From Aminipila terrae (GTDB lineage: Bacteria > Bacillota > Clostridia > Peptostreptococcales > Anaerovoracaceae): a stretch of DNA of 64,000 nucleotides. Positions 44,717 to 53,688 of this stretch are shown here, piece after piece. The DNA lies in contig NZ_CP047591.1 in NCBI RefSeq assembly GCF_010120715.1, positions 1,302,001 through 1,366,000 on the forward strand, read 5' to 3'. Both the position numbers and the translations under genes were made by a program. Position 1 is the first letter of the stretch, and each line of letters begins with the position of its first letter. The notes beneath the pieces are model-generated. The model ran no database searches, was not told where the DNA came from, and worked only from the letters and a program-made list of their open reading frames with translations.

Positions 44717-45355
44717 TTATTTTATTCTTTTAGCAGGATAACCTATTACCCGTGCATCTTCTTCGACATTTTTTAAAACAACGGCACCAGCGCACACAAA
44801 AGCATTCCGTCCTATTTCTAACTGTGGCACTATAGATACACTAGTAGCCAGATAGGCTCCCTCTCTCAATATGACACCACCAGTTATATCACACATACTC
44901 ATAACTGAAACAAAATCTTCCGCCTGTGCATCATGCCCCATATTAGTACGCAGATTAAACATACAGTGGTCTCCAATTTTCGTATTTGGACCTATCACCA
45001 CATACGGTTGAAAAACATTTCCTCTCCCCAACTTGGCATATTGGGAAATAAGAGCAGAAGGGTCAATAATATTTTCCCATACGACAGTATCAGCCAGATA
45101 ATCAGAAATTTTTCGCTTCACGTCTGCGCTTGCTATGGCCATAACTGCATATACTTCCTGTCCTAGAGCAAACGTCTTTAACCATTCTTTATTTCCAACA
45201 ATCTTAATGTCATTAATTGTTTTACCTAAAACTGAATTATCATCATCAACAAATCCAATTATTTCATAGGTGGAGCTGACAGCATTAATTCTTCTGACTG
45301 TATCAGCAACTTCTCTTCCAAAGCCACCTGCACCTATTATAACAAGTTTTTTCAC
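44717..45355 (-). CDS. PglD/NeuD-family amino-sugar acyltransferase
   Basis: The protein has 212 residues from a GTG at 45355, chosen because AGAGG then has an 8-base spacing. An N-terminal Rossmann-like domain (KKLVIIGAGGFGREVADTV) is followed by left-handed beta-helix coils. The catalytic-type His lies in NLRTNMGHDAQAED, and NAFVCAGAVVLKN and ARVIGYPAKRIK close the helix. PglD acetylates the 4-amino group of UDP-4-amino-sugars with acetyl-CoA. Here the adjacent ACP suggests that an acyl-ACP could be the donor instead, which is inference. It is one base from the PglC-like gene. Confidence 0.88.
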   Translation of the reverse strand: MKKLVIIGAGGFGREVADTVRRINAVSSTYEIIGFVDDDNSVLGKTINDIKIVGNKEWLKTFALGQEVYAVMAIASADVKRKISDYLADTVVWENIIDPSALISQYAKLGRGNVFQPYVVIGPNTKIGDHCMFNLRTNMGHDAQAEDFVSVMSMCDITGGVILREGAYLATSVSIVPQLEIGRNAFVCAGAVVLKNVEEDARVIGYPAKRIK

Positions 45356-45356
45356 G

Positions 45357-45983
45357 TCACTCACCCTCTTTTGTTATTTCTTTTGTTCCCAGGAACTCTC
45401 CCATTGTCGCTTCACCTTCTGCACTTATCCCCTCTTTTCTTATGACTTTCACAAATGTCATTATAAAAATTTTTAAATCCAGCCATAAATTCCAATGGTC
45501 AACATACCAGACATCCAATCTGAATTTTTCTTCCCAGGTTATAGCATTCCTTCCATTTATCTGAGCCCAGCCAGTCAGTCCCGGTCTTACATCATGTCTT
45601 CTGGCCTGTTCATCATTATATCTTTCTAAATAGCGTACCAAAAGCGGCCTTGGTCCTACAAAACTCATGTCCCCTTTAAATATGTTAAATAACTCTGGCA
45701 GCTCATCCAGGCTGGTTTTTCTCAGGAACTTGCCAAAGTTGGTCAACCTAACATGATCAGGCATCAATTGGCCTGTATCATCACATTCATCGGTCATACT
45801 TCTGAACTTATACATAGTAAATATCTTAGCATGAAGCCCTGGCCTTTCCTGCATAAAAATAACCGGTGACCCCAGTTTTACTCTGACCATAATTGATACA
45901 ATCAACAAAACCGGTGATAATACCAAAATAGCACAGGAAGAAACTATTATATCAAATGTTCGTTTTATAAATCTTTTAACCAT
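45357..45983 (-). CDS. Short phosphoglycosyl transferase (PglC-type)
   Basis: The protein has 208 residues and consists of only the catalytic Bac_transf domain with one N-terminal re-entrant membrane helix (FDIIVSSCAILVLSPVLLIV). YKFRSMTDE, SLDELPELFNIFKGDMSFVG, PRPLLVRYL and VRPGLTGWAQINGRNAI are the family blocks. PglC-type enzymes put phospho-diNAcBac or similar amino sugar on undecaprenyl phosphate. Following it are the PglD- and PglE-type genes for that sugar. It is the second initiating transferase in the window, beside 2266-3645. Confidence 0.92.
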   Translation of the reverse strand: MVKRFIKRTFDIIVSSCAILVLSPVLLIVSIMVRVKLGSPVIFMQERPGLHAKIFTMYKFRSMTDECDDTGQLMPDHVRLTNFGKFLRKTSLDELPELFNIFKGDMSFVGPRPLLVRYLERYNDEQARRHDVRPGLTGWAQINGRNAITWEEKFRLDVWYVDHWNLWLDLKIFIMTFVKVIRKEGISAEGEATMGEFLGTKEITKEGE

Positions 45984-46026
45984 ATTACCCTTACTTTGTT
46001 TTATATATGAAAATTTTCCTTATTTT

Positions 46027-47223
46027 TTACTTAAAGTGTTTTATAACTGTATTATATGCGTCTTTTACCGTTAAATACTTTTCTAGATATTTTCTCCCAT
46101 TTATCCCCATTTGCTTTGCCCTATCCGGATTGTCTGCCAGCTCCAGCAGATTTCTTTTATACTGCTCTAAATCACCAGTAATAGACCATAATCCTGCCCG
46201 TGCATTTTCTAGAACTTTCCCATAATCTGTGCTTGCATCAACAGATGCTAATACAGGTACTGAAGCTTTAAAATATCCTGTAGTTTTTGATGGTATATTA
46301 GGGATAGTGAATCTCCTGTCTAAATTAATCAAACCTACATCACATTGGTTAACTAACCCATCGTAGTCTTCTTTGGGTAGAAAATCTTTCATAATCACAT
46401 TATTTATGGCTTCATCAGCAATTATTTTTTCTATCTTCGGCTTGGTTATGCCTTTGCCCACAATCAGAAATATAATGTCTGCTCTGTCTCTTACAGACTT
46501 AGCTAATTCCAATAAAAATTCCAGTTCTTGTGGCCACCCTATATTACCACCAAAAATACATACAAACTTTCCTTCTAATCCATACTTTTTCTTGTAATCA
46601 ACAGACCCTTCTGTTTCTATTGGGGTTTCTACTCTGGACCAGTTTGGCAAAAGCTCCAGTTTATTTCCTTGTACTTCAGGGTTGTGTTTCAAAACATAAT
46701 CTATATTACCCTGGCTCATACATCCAATATAATCCGCGACTCTGTACATTTTTTTCTCTTTATTCCTGAAATATTTAAATAATATTTCATTCTTTAACAG
46801 ACCTATGTCCCTGGCATTTTGAGGAAAAATATCCCTTAAAATCAAATACGCCTTAGCATTATCTCTTTTCTTGATAAAATTCATTGCATCAGCGAATGTA
46901 ATAGGAGGTGTGGGCATCATCACCAGATCGAATTTTATATGCTTAAAGTATTGTTTTAACCCTTTTTTAAACAATCTACCCAGAGAAAGTGTGGTTAAAC
47001 CTTTTTCTATTGGATTTACATTAAACATATTTCCAGTTCGTATATGCAGGATTTTTATTCCTGATTCCTCTGTAATTCGGGTCTGTCTGCCATTTTTCTT
47101 TTCTTCGATAGCTGCCACATAAACCTTATGCCCTTTTTCTCTGAATTCTTCCATTAATTCAGTATAAAGGTTAGGATTTCTCTTTATTTCGGGAGATATA
47201 ATCATTAAAAAAAGTACATTCAT
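46027..47223 (-). CDS. GT4 glycosyltransferase, WbuB-like (probable L-FucNAc transferase)
   Basis: The protein has 398 residues and shows a GT-B fold: LILRDIFPQNARDIGLL near 127-143, KFVCIFGGNIGWPQELEFLL near 220-239, IIFLIVGKG near 250-258 and TIPNIPSKTTGYFKASVPVL near 308-327. The DIFPQNA block and the adjacent CapE/F/G set are typical of WbuB/CapL-like enzymes that add N-acetyl-L-fucosamine to a lipid-linked amino sugar. It would thus make the second sugar after PglC. The specificity is inferred from context. Confidence 0.85.
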   Translation of the reverse strand: MNVLFLMIISPEIKRNPNLYTELMEEFREKGHKVYVAAIEEKKNGRQTRITEESGIKILHIRTGNMFNVNPIEKGLTTLSLGRLFKKGLKQYFKHIKFDLVMMPTPPITFADAMNFIKKRDNAKAYLILRDIFPQNARDIGLLKNEILFKYFRNKEKKMYRVADYIGCMSQGNIDYVLKHNPEVQGNKLELLPNWSRVETPIETEGSVDYKKKYGLEGKFVCIFGGNIGWPQELEFLLELAKSVRDRADIIFLIVGKGITKPKIEKIIADEAINNVIMKDFLPKEDYDGLVNQCDVGLINLDRRFTIPNIPSKTTGYFKASVPVLASVDASTDYGKVLENARAGLWSITGDLEQYKRNLLELADNPDRAKQMGINGRKYLEKYLTVKDAYNTVIKHFK

Positions 47224-47291
47224 TTTTATTCCTACTTATATTTTCATTTTATAATATCACATTTAAAAGTATATTGTATATTTACAATGAA

Positions 47292-48419
47292 CTATTTATT
47301 CCATATAACTTTATTTATAATTTTCGTATAACTTTGAATTATTCTAACCACCTTGGTGGACACATTCCCATCCATATAATCCTGCGGTGTCTGATGTTCC
47401 GGATCATCTACAAATGTATTTATAGCAAGTTCTATTGCCTGCCCTATATCATCTTCCTGAATGCCTCCGATAACAATGGTTCCTGCATCCAGTACTTCAG
47501 GTCTCTCCGTTGACGTTCGGATTAACACCCCTGGAAATGCCAATATATTACTCTCCTCTGATAAAGTTCCGCTATCTGATAGTACACAATAGGCATTCAT
47601 CTGTAGTTTGTTATAATCGAAGAAGCCTAGTGGTTTCATATTTTTTACTAAAGGGTGAAATTTAAAGGCTTTTTCTTCAATTTTTTTCTGGCTCCTTGGA
47701 TGAGTAGAATAAATAACTGGCATCTGGTATTTTTCTGCAACATTATTTATAGCAGACATTAATGAAAAGAAATTCTCTTCATTATCAATATTTTCTTCTC
47801 TGTGAGCAGAAAGTAAAAAATATTTTTCTTTTTCTAAACCCAGTTCATTTAATATACTACTGGACTCAATCTGTTCCATGTTCGCTTCTAAAACTTCTCT
47901 CATGGGTGAACCTGTCACTATAATATGTTCTTTTCTAAACCCTTCACTAAGCAAATATCGTCTGCTATGTTCTGTATATGGCAAATTAATATCTGAAATA
48001 TGATCCACAATTTTTCGGTTTATTTCCTCTGGAACATTTTGATCAAAGCACCTGTTACCCGCCTCCATATGAAATACGGGTATTTTGAGTCTCTTTGCGG
48101 AAATAGCTGACAATGCTGAATTTGTATCTCCTAAAATCAAAAGCGCATCTGGTTTTACTTCTTGCATAACCACATAAGACTTAGAAATAATATTTCCCAT
48201 GGTCTCTCCAAGATTTCCCCCTACACCGTCCAAATAAAAATCTGGTTCCCTAAGCTTTAAATCCTCAAAAAAAACCTTATTTAACGTGTAGTCCCAATTC
48301 TGTCCTGTATGGACTAATATATGATCAAAATACCTGTCACAGGCCTTTATAACCTCTGACAAACGTATGATTTCAGGTCTTGTTCCTATTATAGTCATTA
48401 CTTTTAACTTACTAGACAT
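47292..48419 (-). CDS. capG: UDP-N-acetyl-sugar 2-epimerase (CapG/FnlC-type)
   Basis: The protein has 375 residues and belongs to the WecB fold: KVMTIIGTRPEIIRLS at the start, LVHTGQNWDYTLN near 36-48, ALLILGDTNSALSA near 92-105, HMEAGNRCFDQNVPEEINRK near 117-136 and LSDSGTLSEES near 284-294. In the L-FucNAc pathway this enzyme carries out the last step, epimerisation at C2 to UDP-N-acetyl-L-fucosamine. The order capE, capF, capG on the minus strand matches that pathway. AAAGGGA precedes the ATG. Confidence 0.9.
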   Translation of the reverse strand: MSSKLKVMTIIGTRPEIIRLSEVIKACDRYFDHILVHTGQNWDYTLNKVFFEDLKLREPDFYLDGVGGNLGETMGNIISKSYVVMQEVKPDALLILGDTNSALSAISAKRLKIPVFHMEAGNRCFDQNVPEEINRKIVDHISDINLPYTEHSRRYLLSEGFRKEHIIVTGSPMREVLEANMEQIESSSILNELGLEKEKYFLLSAHREENIDNEENFFSLMSAINNVAEKYQMPVIYSTHPRSQKKIEEKAFKFHPLVKNMKPLGFFDYNKLQMNAYCVLSDSGTLSEESNILAFPGVLIRTSTERPEVLDAGTIVIGGIQEDDIGQAIELAINTFVDDPEHQTPQDYMDGNVSTKVVRIIQSYTKIINKVIWNK

Positions 48420-48458
48420 AAAATAATCCCTTTCAAACTGTTATCATTTACTCTAACA

Positions 48459-49622
48459 TTATACCTCTAAAAAATAAGTATCTGGATCGTTCGGATTATA
48501 ACTTTCATTTGCCCACATAATGGTAACCATATCTGTATCTCCCAGATTGGTTATATTATGTGTATATCCGGGAGGGATATCAATGACCTCCAGTTTTTCA
48601 CCGCTTACAAAATATTCTATGATAGATTCCGGCTTTAAATATTTTATATTATTATCATCAAATAAATCAGTAAATACTTTTTTAAACCTGATAACCCCTT
48701 TGCCGCTTACCACTAAAAACTTTTCTGTTTTCGTGTGATGCCAGTGGTTTCCCTTGGTGATTCCAGGCTTCGAAATGTTTACAGACACTTGTCCAAATCC
48801 TTGGGTTTTCAATATTTCCGTAAAGGAACCTCTGTTATCAATATTCATTTTAAGAGGATATGCGAACTGCTCTTCTGGCATATAGCTCAAAAATGTACTG
48901 TACAACTTTTTTGTAAATCCGTTTGCCATATCAGGTACATTTAACGTCACTCTATCTTTTTTAAATTCCTTTATGAGTCCCGCTAATCTTCCTAAGCTCA
49001 CTTTATGCAAAGTAGTCAATACTAATCTACCGTCTGGCGTTGCATTGATATAATCCTCTCCATGTCCCTCCAGACATGAAATAAAGGCTTTCAATACATC
49101 GTCTATATATACAAGATCTAATACCTTGTTTTCATCATTTATTTGTATTGGCAAGTCATTTGCCACATTATAACAAAAGGTTGCCACTACTGAATTGTAG
49201 TTTGGTCTGCACCATTTTCCAAATACATTTGTAAGTCTGTATACGAATAGGGGAGCACCGGTTTCTTTTCCATAATTAAAAATTGCTTCTTCCTCTGCCA
49301 GTTTACTTTTCCCATATGGGTTATCCTGCATTGCCTGAGTAGATGATGTGCATAAAATCGGGGCAGTATTTTTATGTTTTTTCAACATCTGAAGAAGAGT
49401 ATCTGTGAATCCATAATTCTGGCTCATAAACTCTTCTACATGTTCTGGTCGATTTACCCCTGCCAGATGAAATACAAAGTCGCAATCCTTTGTGTATTTA
49501 TCCAGTTCTTCAATACTGGTATCTTTACCACAAAAACAAAGGTCATGATAACCTTTGTTTTTTAATTCACATATTAAATTTTTTCCTATGAAGCCATATG
49601 CCCCAGTAATTAGTATTTTCAT
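48459..49622 (-). CDS. capF: Bifunctional reductase/epimerase for UDP-L-FucNAc (CapF/FnlB)
   Basis: The protein has 387 residues. An N-terminal SDR domain (ILITGAYGFIGKNLI, VFHLAGVNRPE near 49-59, YGKSKLAEEEA near 127-137) and a C-terminal cupin (NIDNRGSFTEIL near 258-269, GNHWHHTKTEKFLVVSGKG near 288-306) make the two-domain CapF. It reduces and epimerises the product of CapE. AGGGTATAAAT lies before the ATG. The next gene upstream (capE) ends 22 bases before this one starts, as in the known capEFG clusters. Confidence 0.93.
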   Translation of the reverse strand: MKILITGAYGFIGKNLICELKNKGYHDLCFCGKDTSIEELDKYTKDCDFVFHLAGVNRPEHVEEFMSQNYGFTDTLLQMLKKHKNTAPILCTSSTQAMQDNPYGKSKLAEEEAIFNYGKETGAPLFVYRLTNVFGKWCRPNYNSVVATFCYNVANDLPIQINDENKVLDLVYIDDVLKAFISCLEGHGEDYINATPDGRLVLTTLHKVSLGRLAGLIKEFKKDRVTLNVPDMANGFTKKLYSTFLSYMPEEQFAYPLKMNIDNRGSFTEILKTQGFGQVSVNISKPGITKGNHWHHTKTEKFLVVSGKGVIRFKKVFTDLFDDNNIKYLKPESIIEYFVSGEKLEVIDIPPGYTHNITNLGDTDMVTIMWANESYNPNDPDTYFLEV

Positions 49623-49643
49623 ATTTATACCCTAAACGTTATT

Positions 49644-50639
49644 TTAAACTACCATACCATATCTTATTAATAAATTTTTCATTCCTTCCAAATCAAGCCT
49701 GTCTGTATTATGGGAAGTATACGATTCAAGTTCAGGCATTAATTCTACCCCTTGCTCAAAGTACTTATCATAGTTTAAATCCCGGTCATCCATAGGTACC
49801 CTGTAATATCCTCCTAAATCTTCTGCCTTGACCTTTTCTTCTCTGGTAAGAAGCGTCTCATATAGTTTTTCACCATGTCTTGTTCCTATAATCTTGGCCT
49901 TATACTCTTTTCCCTTTAGCTCTGCTATAGATTTTGCAAGAACTTCGATAGTTGCCGCCGGCGCCTTCTGAATAAACAAGTCACCCTGATTCCCATGCTC
50001 AAAGGCATAGAGAACTAAATCTACCGCATCCTCCAAAGTCATCATAAATCTTGTCATATTGGGATCTGTAATTGTTAATTCCCTTCCCAGCTCAATCTGC
50101 TCTTCAAATAATGGAATGACGGAGCCTCGTGATCCCATGACATTTCCATATCTGGTACAACATATAGTTGGTTTTTCTTCCTTTAAAATTCGAGCTTTAG
50201 ATGTTGCAATTTTTTCCATCATGGCTTTACTGATACCCATTGCATTTATTGGGTATGCAGCTTTGTCTGTGCTCAGACATACAACATTTTTTACTTGATT
50301 CAGCATAGCTGCTTTTAAAGTATTGTCTGTTCCTTCAATATTTGTCTGCACAGCTTCCATGGGATAAAATTCACAGGAAGGTACCTGCTTAAGTGCTGCA
50401 GCATGAAAAACATAATCCGCACCTTTCATAGCAAAATTTATGCTGTCAAAGTTTCTCACATCACCAATATAGAACTTCAATTTATCATTTTTATAATGAA
50501 TACGCATATCGTGCTGTTTTTTTTCATCCCGGCTAAATATGCGGATTTCCCTGATGTCTGTATTTAAGAACCGTTCTACAACGGCATTCCCAAAAGAGCC
50601 TGTTCCTCCGGTTATTAATAATATCTTGCCCTCAAACAT
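49644..50639 (-). CDS. capE: UDP-GlcNAc 4,6-dehydratase/5-epimerase (CapE/FnlA)
   Basis: The protein has 331 residues from the ATG at 50639 (AGGAG six bases upstream) rather than a TTG two codons earlier. LLITGGTGSFGNAVVERFL binds NADP. LSTDKAAYPINAMGISKAMM (about 123-142) holds the catalytic block of the FlaA1/CapE family. GSRGSVIPLFEEQI and GTRHGEKLYETLLTREE are also typical. It opens the path to UDP-L-FucNAc from UDP-GlcNAc. As a short, soluble family member it differs from the membrane-bound CapD-like protein at 1-817. Confidence 0.93.
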   Translation of the reverse strand: MFEGKILLITGGTGSFGNAVVERFLNTDIREIRIFSRDEKKQHDMRIHYKNDKLKFYIGDVRNFDSINFAMKGADYVFHAAALKQVPSCEFYPMEAVQTNIEGTDNTLKAAMLNQVKNVVCLSTDKAAYPINAMGISKAMMEKIATSKARILKEEKPTICCTRYGNVMGSRGSVIPLFEEQIELGRELTITDPNMTRFMMTLEDAVDLVLYAFEHGNQGDLFIQKAPAATIEVLAKSIAELKGKEYKAKIIGTRHGEKLYETLLTREEKVKAEDLGGYYRVPMDDRDLNYDKYFEQGVELMPELESYTSHNTDRLDLEGMKNLLIRYGMVV

Positions 50640-50659
50640 ATGCAACTCCTTTACATTTT

Positions 50660-51157
50660 CTAAATTATATATTTTTTTAATCTGGAATCCTGCGCCCAGT
50701 TTTCATCTTTAACAATCTTTATAAAGTCTAGTTCCTTAAGATCTATGTGATCACTTTCCTTGTCTCCCACCATCACAGAACGAGAAATATCAATTTTCAG
50801 TTCGTCTGCTGCCTTTAAAACCATTCCAGGCTTGGGTTTTCTACAATTACACTGTTTTTGTTCTCCATATTCAGGATGGTGCGGACAATAATATATACCA
50901 TCTATCGCAATATCAAACTCTGCCTTAAGTTTTTCTGCCAATGCCCAATTAACAGTTCTTACTGTATTTTCATCGAAATATCCTCTTGCAACACCAGACT
51001 GATTGGATACGATGACAATTAGATAACCTTTTTCTTTTATTTTTTTCAATAAATCAGGAATTCCCTCAATAAATTCGATATCATCGGGATTATCTAAATA
51101 ACCCTTGTCCATTATAATAGTTCCATCTCGATCTAAAAAAAATGCCTTATTCCACAT
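50660..51157 (-). CDS. gmhB: D-glycero-beta-D-manno-heptose 1,7-bisphosphate 7-phosphatase
   Basis: The protein has 165 residues and is a HAD phosphatase with the nucleophile motif FFLDRDGTII (residues 6-15), VSNQSGVARGYF near 51-62 and the zinc-loop Cys/His set in YYCPHHPEYGE...CNCRKPKPGM (near 88-111). MVGDKESDHIDLKE closes the site. It removes the 7-phosphate between the two HldE steps. It stands 17 kb from gmhA-hldE-hldD but completes that pathway. A histidinol-phosphatase role is possible for this fold, yet the heptose genes and the two GT9 transferases nearby favour GmhB. Confidence 0.9.
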   Translation of the reverse strand: MWNKAFFLDRDGTIIMDKGYLDNPDDIEFIEGIPDLLKKIKEKGYLIVIVSNQSGVARGYFDENTVRTVNWALAEKLKAEFDIAIDGIYYCPHHPEYGEQKQCNCRKPKPGMVLKAADELKIDISRSVMVGDKESDHIDLKELDFIKIVKDENWAQDSRLKKYII

Positions 51158-51224
51158 CTAATATATTCCTTTTGTTTTCTTTATTTTGTTATACCTTTTA
51201 TGTTCTATTGCATACATATTAATT

Positions 51225-52409
51225 CTATATTTCTTCTATATACTCCCTGACTGCTGTTTCGCAGACATCCCAAGAGCAGCTCTCTTTTATGAGTAATCTA
51301 GCCTCTTTAGCTTTTTTCAGGCATTCATTATAATTCTCTGCAACATACTGGATTTTTTTTGCTATAGATTCAGCATCCGATTTACAAAGGTTTAAATATG
51401 GTATAAAGCTTGGCGGAATAGCCTCAATATAAGTAGCAACTACCGGAATACCACTTAATAGATATTCCATCAGTTTATATGACATACCATATCTGGCTAA
51501 GTTTACTGTACCGGTGTCTTTTTCGGTTCGTATGATTATTAGTATATCACTATCTACCTCATTTTGTAAGCATTGTTTCCGTGAAACAATACCTCCATAT
51601 TTTATTCTGGAGTCTCCTCCTGCAGCCTCTAGTACATAATCTTTTAAAGTCCCTATACCATATAAATCTAATTGAAATTCTTCTCCTAAAAATTCTAATG
51701 CGCTAATGCTTTCAATTATTCCATTCTGACGTTCAAGGCCTCCTGCAAATAATATTTTTATATTCGCTGGGTCAAATGAACGTTTCTTTTCATAATTGTT
51801 CTCCGTATCTGTAGGTAATATCACCAATTTTTTCTGATTAGGATTGCAAAAATCATTCAGTAAATTTTCGCACATCCCAACTGCTCCTGTATATTGACGT
51901 AACAACCACTTTGAGAATCTAACGTATATTTTCCCAATAAAATTCTGGGTGTGTTCATCCTTAAAGGCATCAAGCATTACTGCAATACTTTTGCATTTAT
52001 ATATTTTTTGTAAAATCAAAACAGGTACAGAAAAAACTGCATACGCATTGCATGTAATTATTATAGCATTCCTATCCTTCTTTAAAAGGTAATTCAAATT
52101 TTTTAAAATACAAAAACTTCTTAAGATTTGGCTTATTCCTAAAGGCGCTTTAACGAAAGGTAATGCTATTATATCTATATGAGCGTTTTCGGTTATTATC
52201 TCAAAATTGCATTGCCTGAATGACTGTCTGTTTTCTTCCCTTAGTAAATTATACGTATATGAATAAATTTTTAAGCTATCATTACTTAGGTAACATTTTA
52301 GCCCTTTTGAAATAAATTCCATTTCAAAATTGTTGGTAGCCAAATGCATTTTATTTTCAATAAGTAATTCTTCAGGTGCCACAAACCCAATATATATAAC
52401 GTTTTTCAT
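51225..52409 (-). CDS. GT4 glycosyltransferase
   Basis: The protein has 394 residues. GT-B fold: NVIYIGFVAPEELL at the start, IKILFAGGLERQNGIIESIS near 215-234, LDLYGIGTLKDYVLE near 246-260 and TVNLARYGMSYKLMEYLLSG near 300-319, the nucleotide-binding block with the conserved Glu. CSWDVCETAVREYIEEI ends the protein. The sugar is unknown. It lies between gmhB and the first GT9 gene, in an apparent heptose sub-cluster. Confidence 0.83.
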   Translation of the reverse strand: MKNVIYIGFVAPEELLIENKMHLATNNFEMEFISKGLKCYLSNDSLKIYSYTYNLLREENRQSFRQCNFEIITENAHIDIIALPFVKAPLGISQILRSFCILKNLNYLLKKDRNAIIITCNAYAVFSVPVLILQKIYKCKSIAVMLDAFKDEHTQNFIGKIYVRFSKWLLRQYTGAVGMCENLLNDFCNPNQKKLVILPTDTENNYEKKRSFDPANIKILFAGGLERQNGIIESISALEFLGEEFQLDLYGIGTLKDYVLEAAGGDSRIKYGGIVSRKQCLQNEVDSDILIIIRTEKDTGTVNLARYGMSYKLMEYLLSGIPVVATYIEAIPPSFIPYLNLCKSDAESIAKKIQYVAENYNECLKKAKEARLLIKESCSWDVCETAVREYIEEI

Positions 52410-52471
52410 ATAATTAAGTACCCATCCCTATAGTTAAACTCAATATTATCAATCAAAATTTTTTACGCTTA

Positions 52472-53635
52472 TCAGTTATTAAATTTTGAATCATCTAATA
52501 GATTTTCAACCACATTTAAAACCTCATCAACTGTAATTTCCATTATACAAGGTAATGTCTTCTTCTTTCGCAGACACTTTGTTTTATATAACTGGCTGCA
52601 GCTTTTTTTATGATATATAGCTCTGTGATTCGGATAAATTAATCTATTATGTTCATCTCTTGCATCTATAAACCTTCCAACGTCGCACCCTTTTGCAATG
52701 CAAATATTGGAAATCCCATATAGATTAGCTATGTGAACCCCACTAGTATCGTTAGTGATGACTAACGCACTTTTTCCTACAATCATACAAGTTTCAAGAA
52801 TGTCAGTCATACCCACTTTATTTTGAGTCTGTATGTTTTTATCGGCAAGTTCTTGTGTGATTCTTTCAGCCATCAATGCGTCATCTTTCCCTCCGCAAAT
52901 TACTATGTTCCAATTGGTCTTTCTATAAACCACTTCTGCAACAGCTGCAAATTTTTCGGCAGCCCAGCATTTATTAGTATTACTTGCACCGGGGAATAAG
53001 GTAAAATAACGATGGTTGTCTACTACAGCAGAGGATTTCTTTTCTTTTTTGTATTGAAAATCATTTATCCCAATCCATTTTAAAAAATCTACATTATGAT
53101 TATGTTCACTGATATCTTTAGATGATGGGGCTAATTCATCATATGCCTTATCTGTAAACCATTTAATTAATCCAGGAGTATTTCCGCAATCTCCCTGATT
53201 TCCAATTTTTTTCTTACCATTCATTATGGATATTAGTGAATCAATAGATATAGTTCTTGAATATGCACAATTCAGAACAATAGAGTATTCCTGCTGTAAA
53301 ATTTGTTTTGCTAACATAGTTCTGTATTTGTAATTATACAAATCTCTTATATTAATTTCATATAAATTATTAAATTTCCATTGGCTCTCATATAGCTCTC
53401 CGCATGGTTTAGCACAAATTAAATCAATTTTATATCCCAAAGCATTATAATAATTATAAAGAGAATTAAAAACCTTTAAAAAAATAACTGAATCCCCTAT
53501 TCCGTCTACTTTTATGAGACATACTGCCTTATCTGATTTTTTTTTGTTTGCTTCTTTTTTGCAACAAATTCCTTTAATTATATTATCAAACAATAATATA
53601 TACACAAAAAAAATATACTTTGCTATTGTTTTCAT
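52472..53635 (-). CDS. GT9 (heptosyltransferase-family) glycosyltransferase
   Basis: The protein has 387 residues. One N-terminal hydrophobic helix precedes the fold. CLIKVDGIGDSVIFLKVF (about 39-56) corresponds to the GT9 start block, YFTLFPGASNTNKCWAAEKF near 207-226 to its donor-site block, and ALVITNDTSGVHIANLYG near 296-313 to the NDTG.H motif. WaaF/WaaC enzymes of this family transfer heptose from ADP-heptose. With the complete ADP-heptose pathway in the window this is a good candidate heptosyltransferase. It resembles the second GT9 gene (54815-56017), including a Cys-rich C-terminal end. Confidence 0.88.
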   Translation of the reverse strand: MKTIAKYIFFVYILLFDNIIKGICCKKEANKKKSDKAVCLIKVDGIGDSVIFLKVFNSLYNYYNALGYKIDLICAKPCGELYESQWKFNNLYEINIRDLYNYKYRTMLAKQILQQEYSIVLNCAYSRTISIDSLISIMNGKKKIGNQGDCGNTPGLIKWFTDKAYDELAPSSKDISEHNHNVDFLKWIGINDFQYKKEKKSSAVVDNHRYFTLFPGASNTNKCWAAEKFAAVAEVVYRKTNWNIVICGGKDDALMAERITQELADKNIQTQNKVGMTDILETCMIVGKSALVITNDTSGVHIANLYGISNICIAKGCDVGRFIDARDEHNRLIYPNHRAIYHKKSCSQLYKTKCLRKKKTLPCIMEITVDEVLNVVENLLDDSKFNN

Positions 53636-53688
53636 TTTTCACCTTAATACTGAAATATTTTTATTTAATGTAAATTGCAAATGCAATT

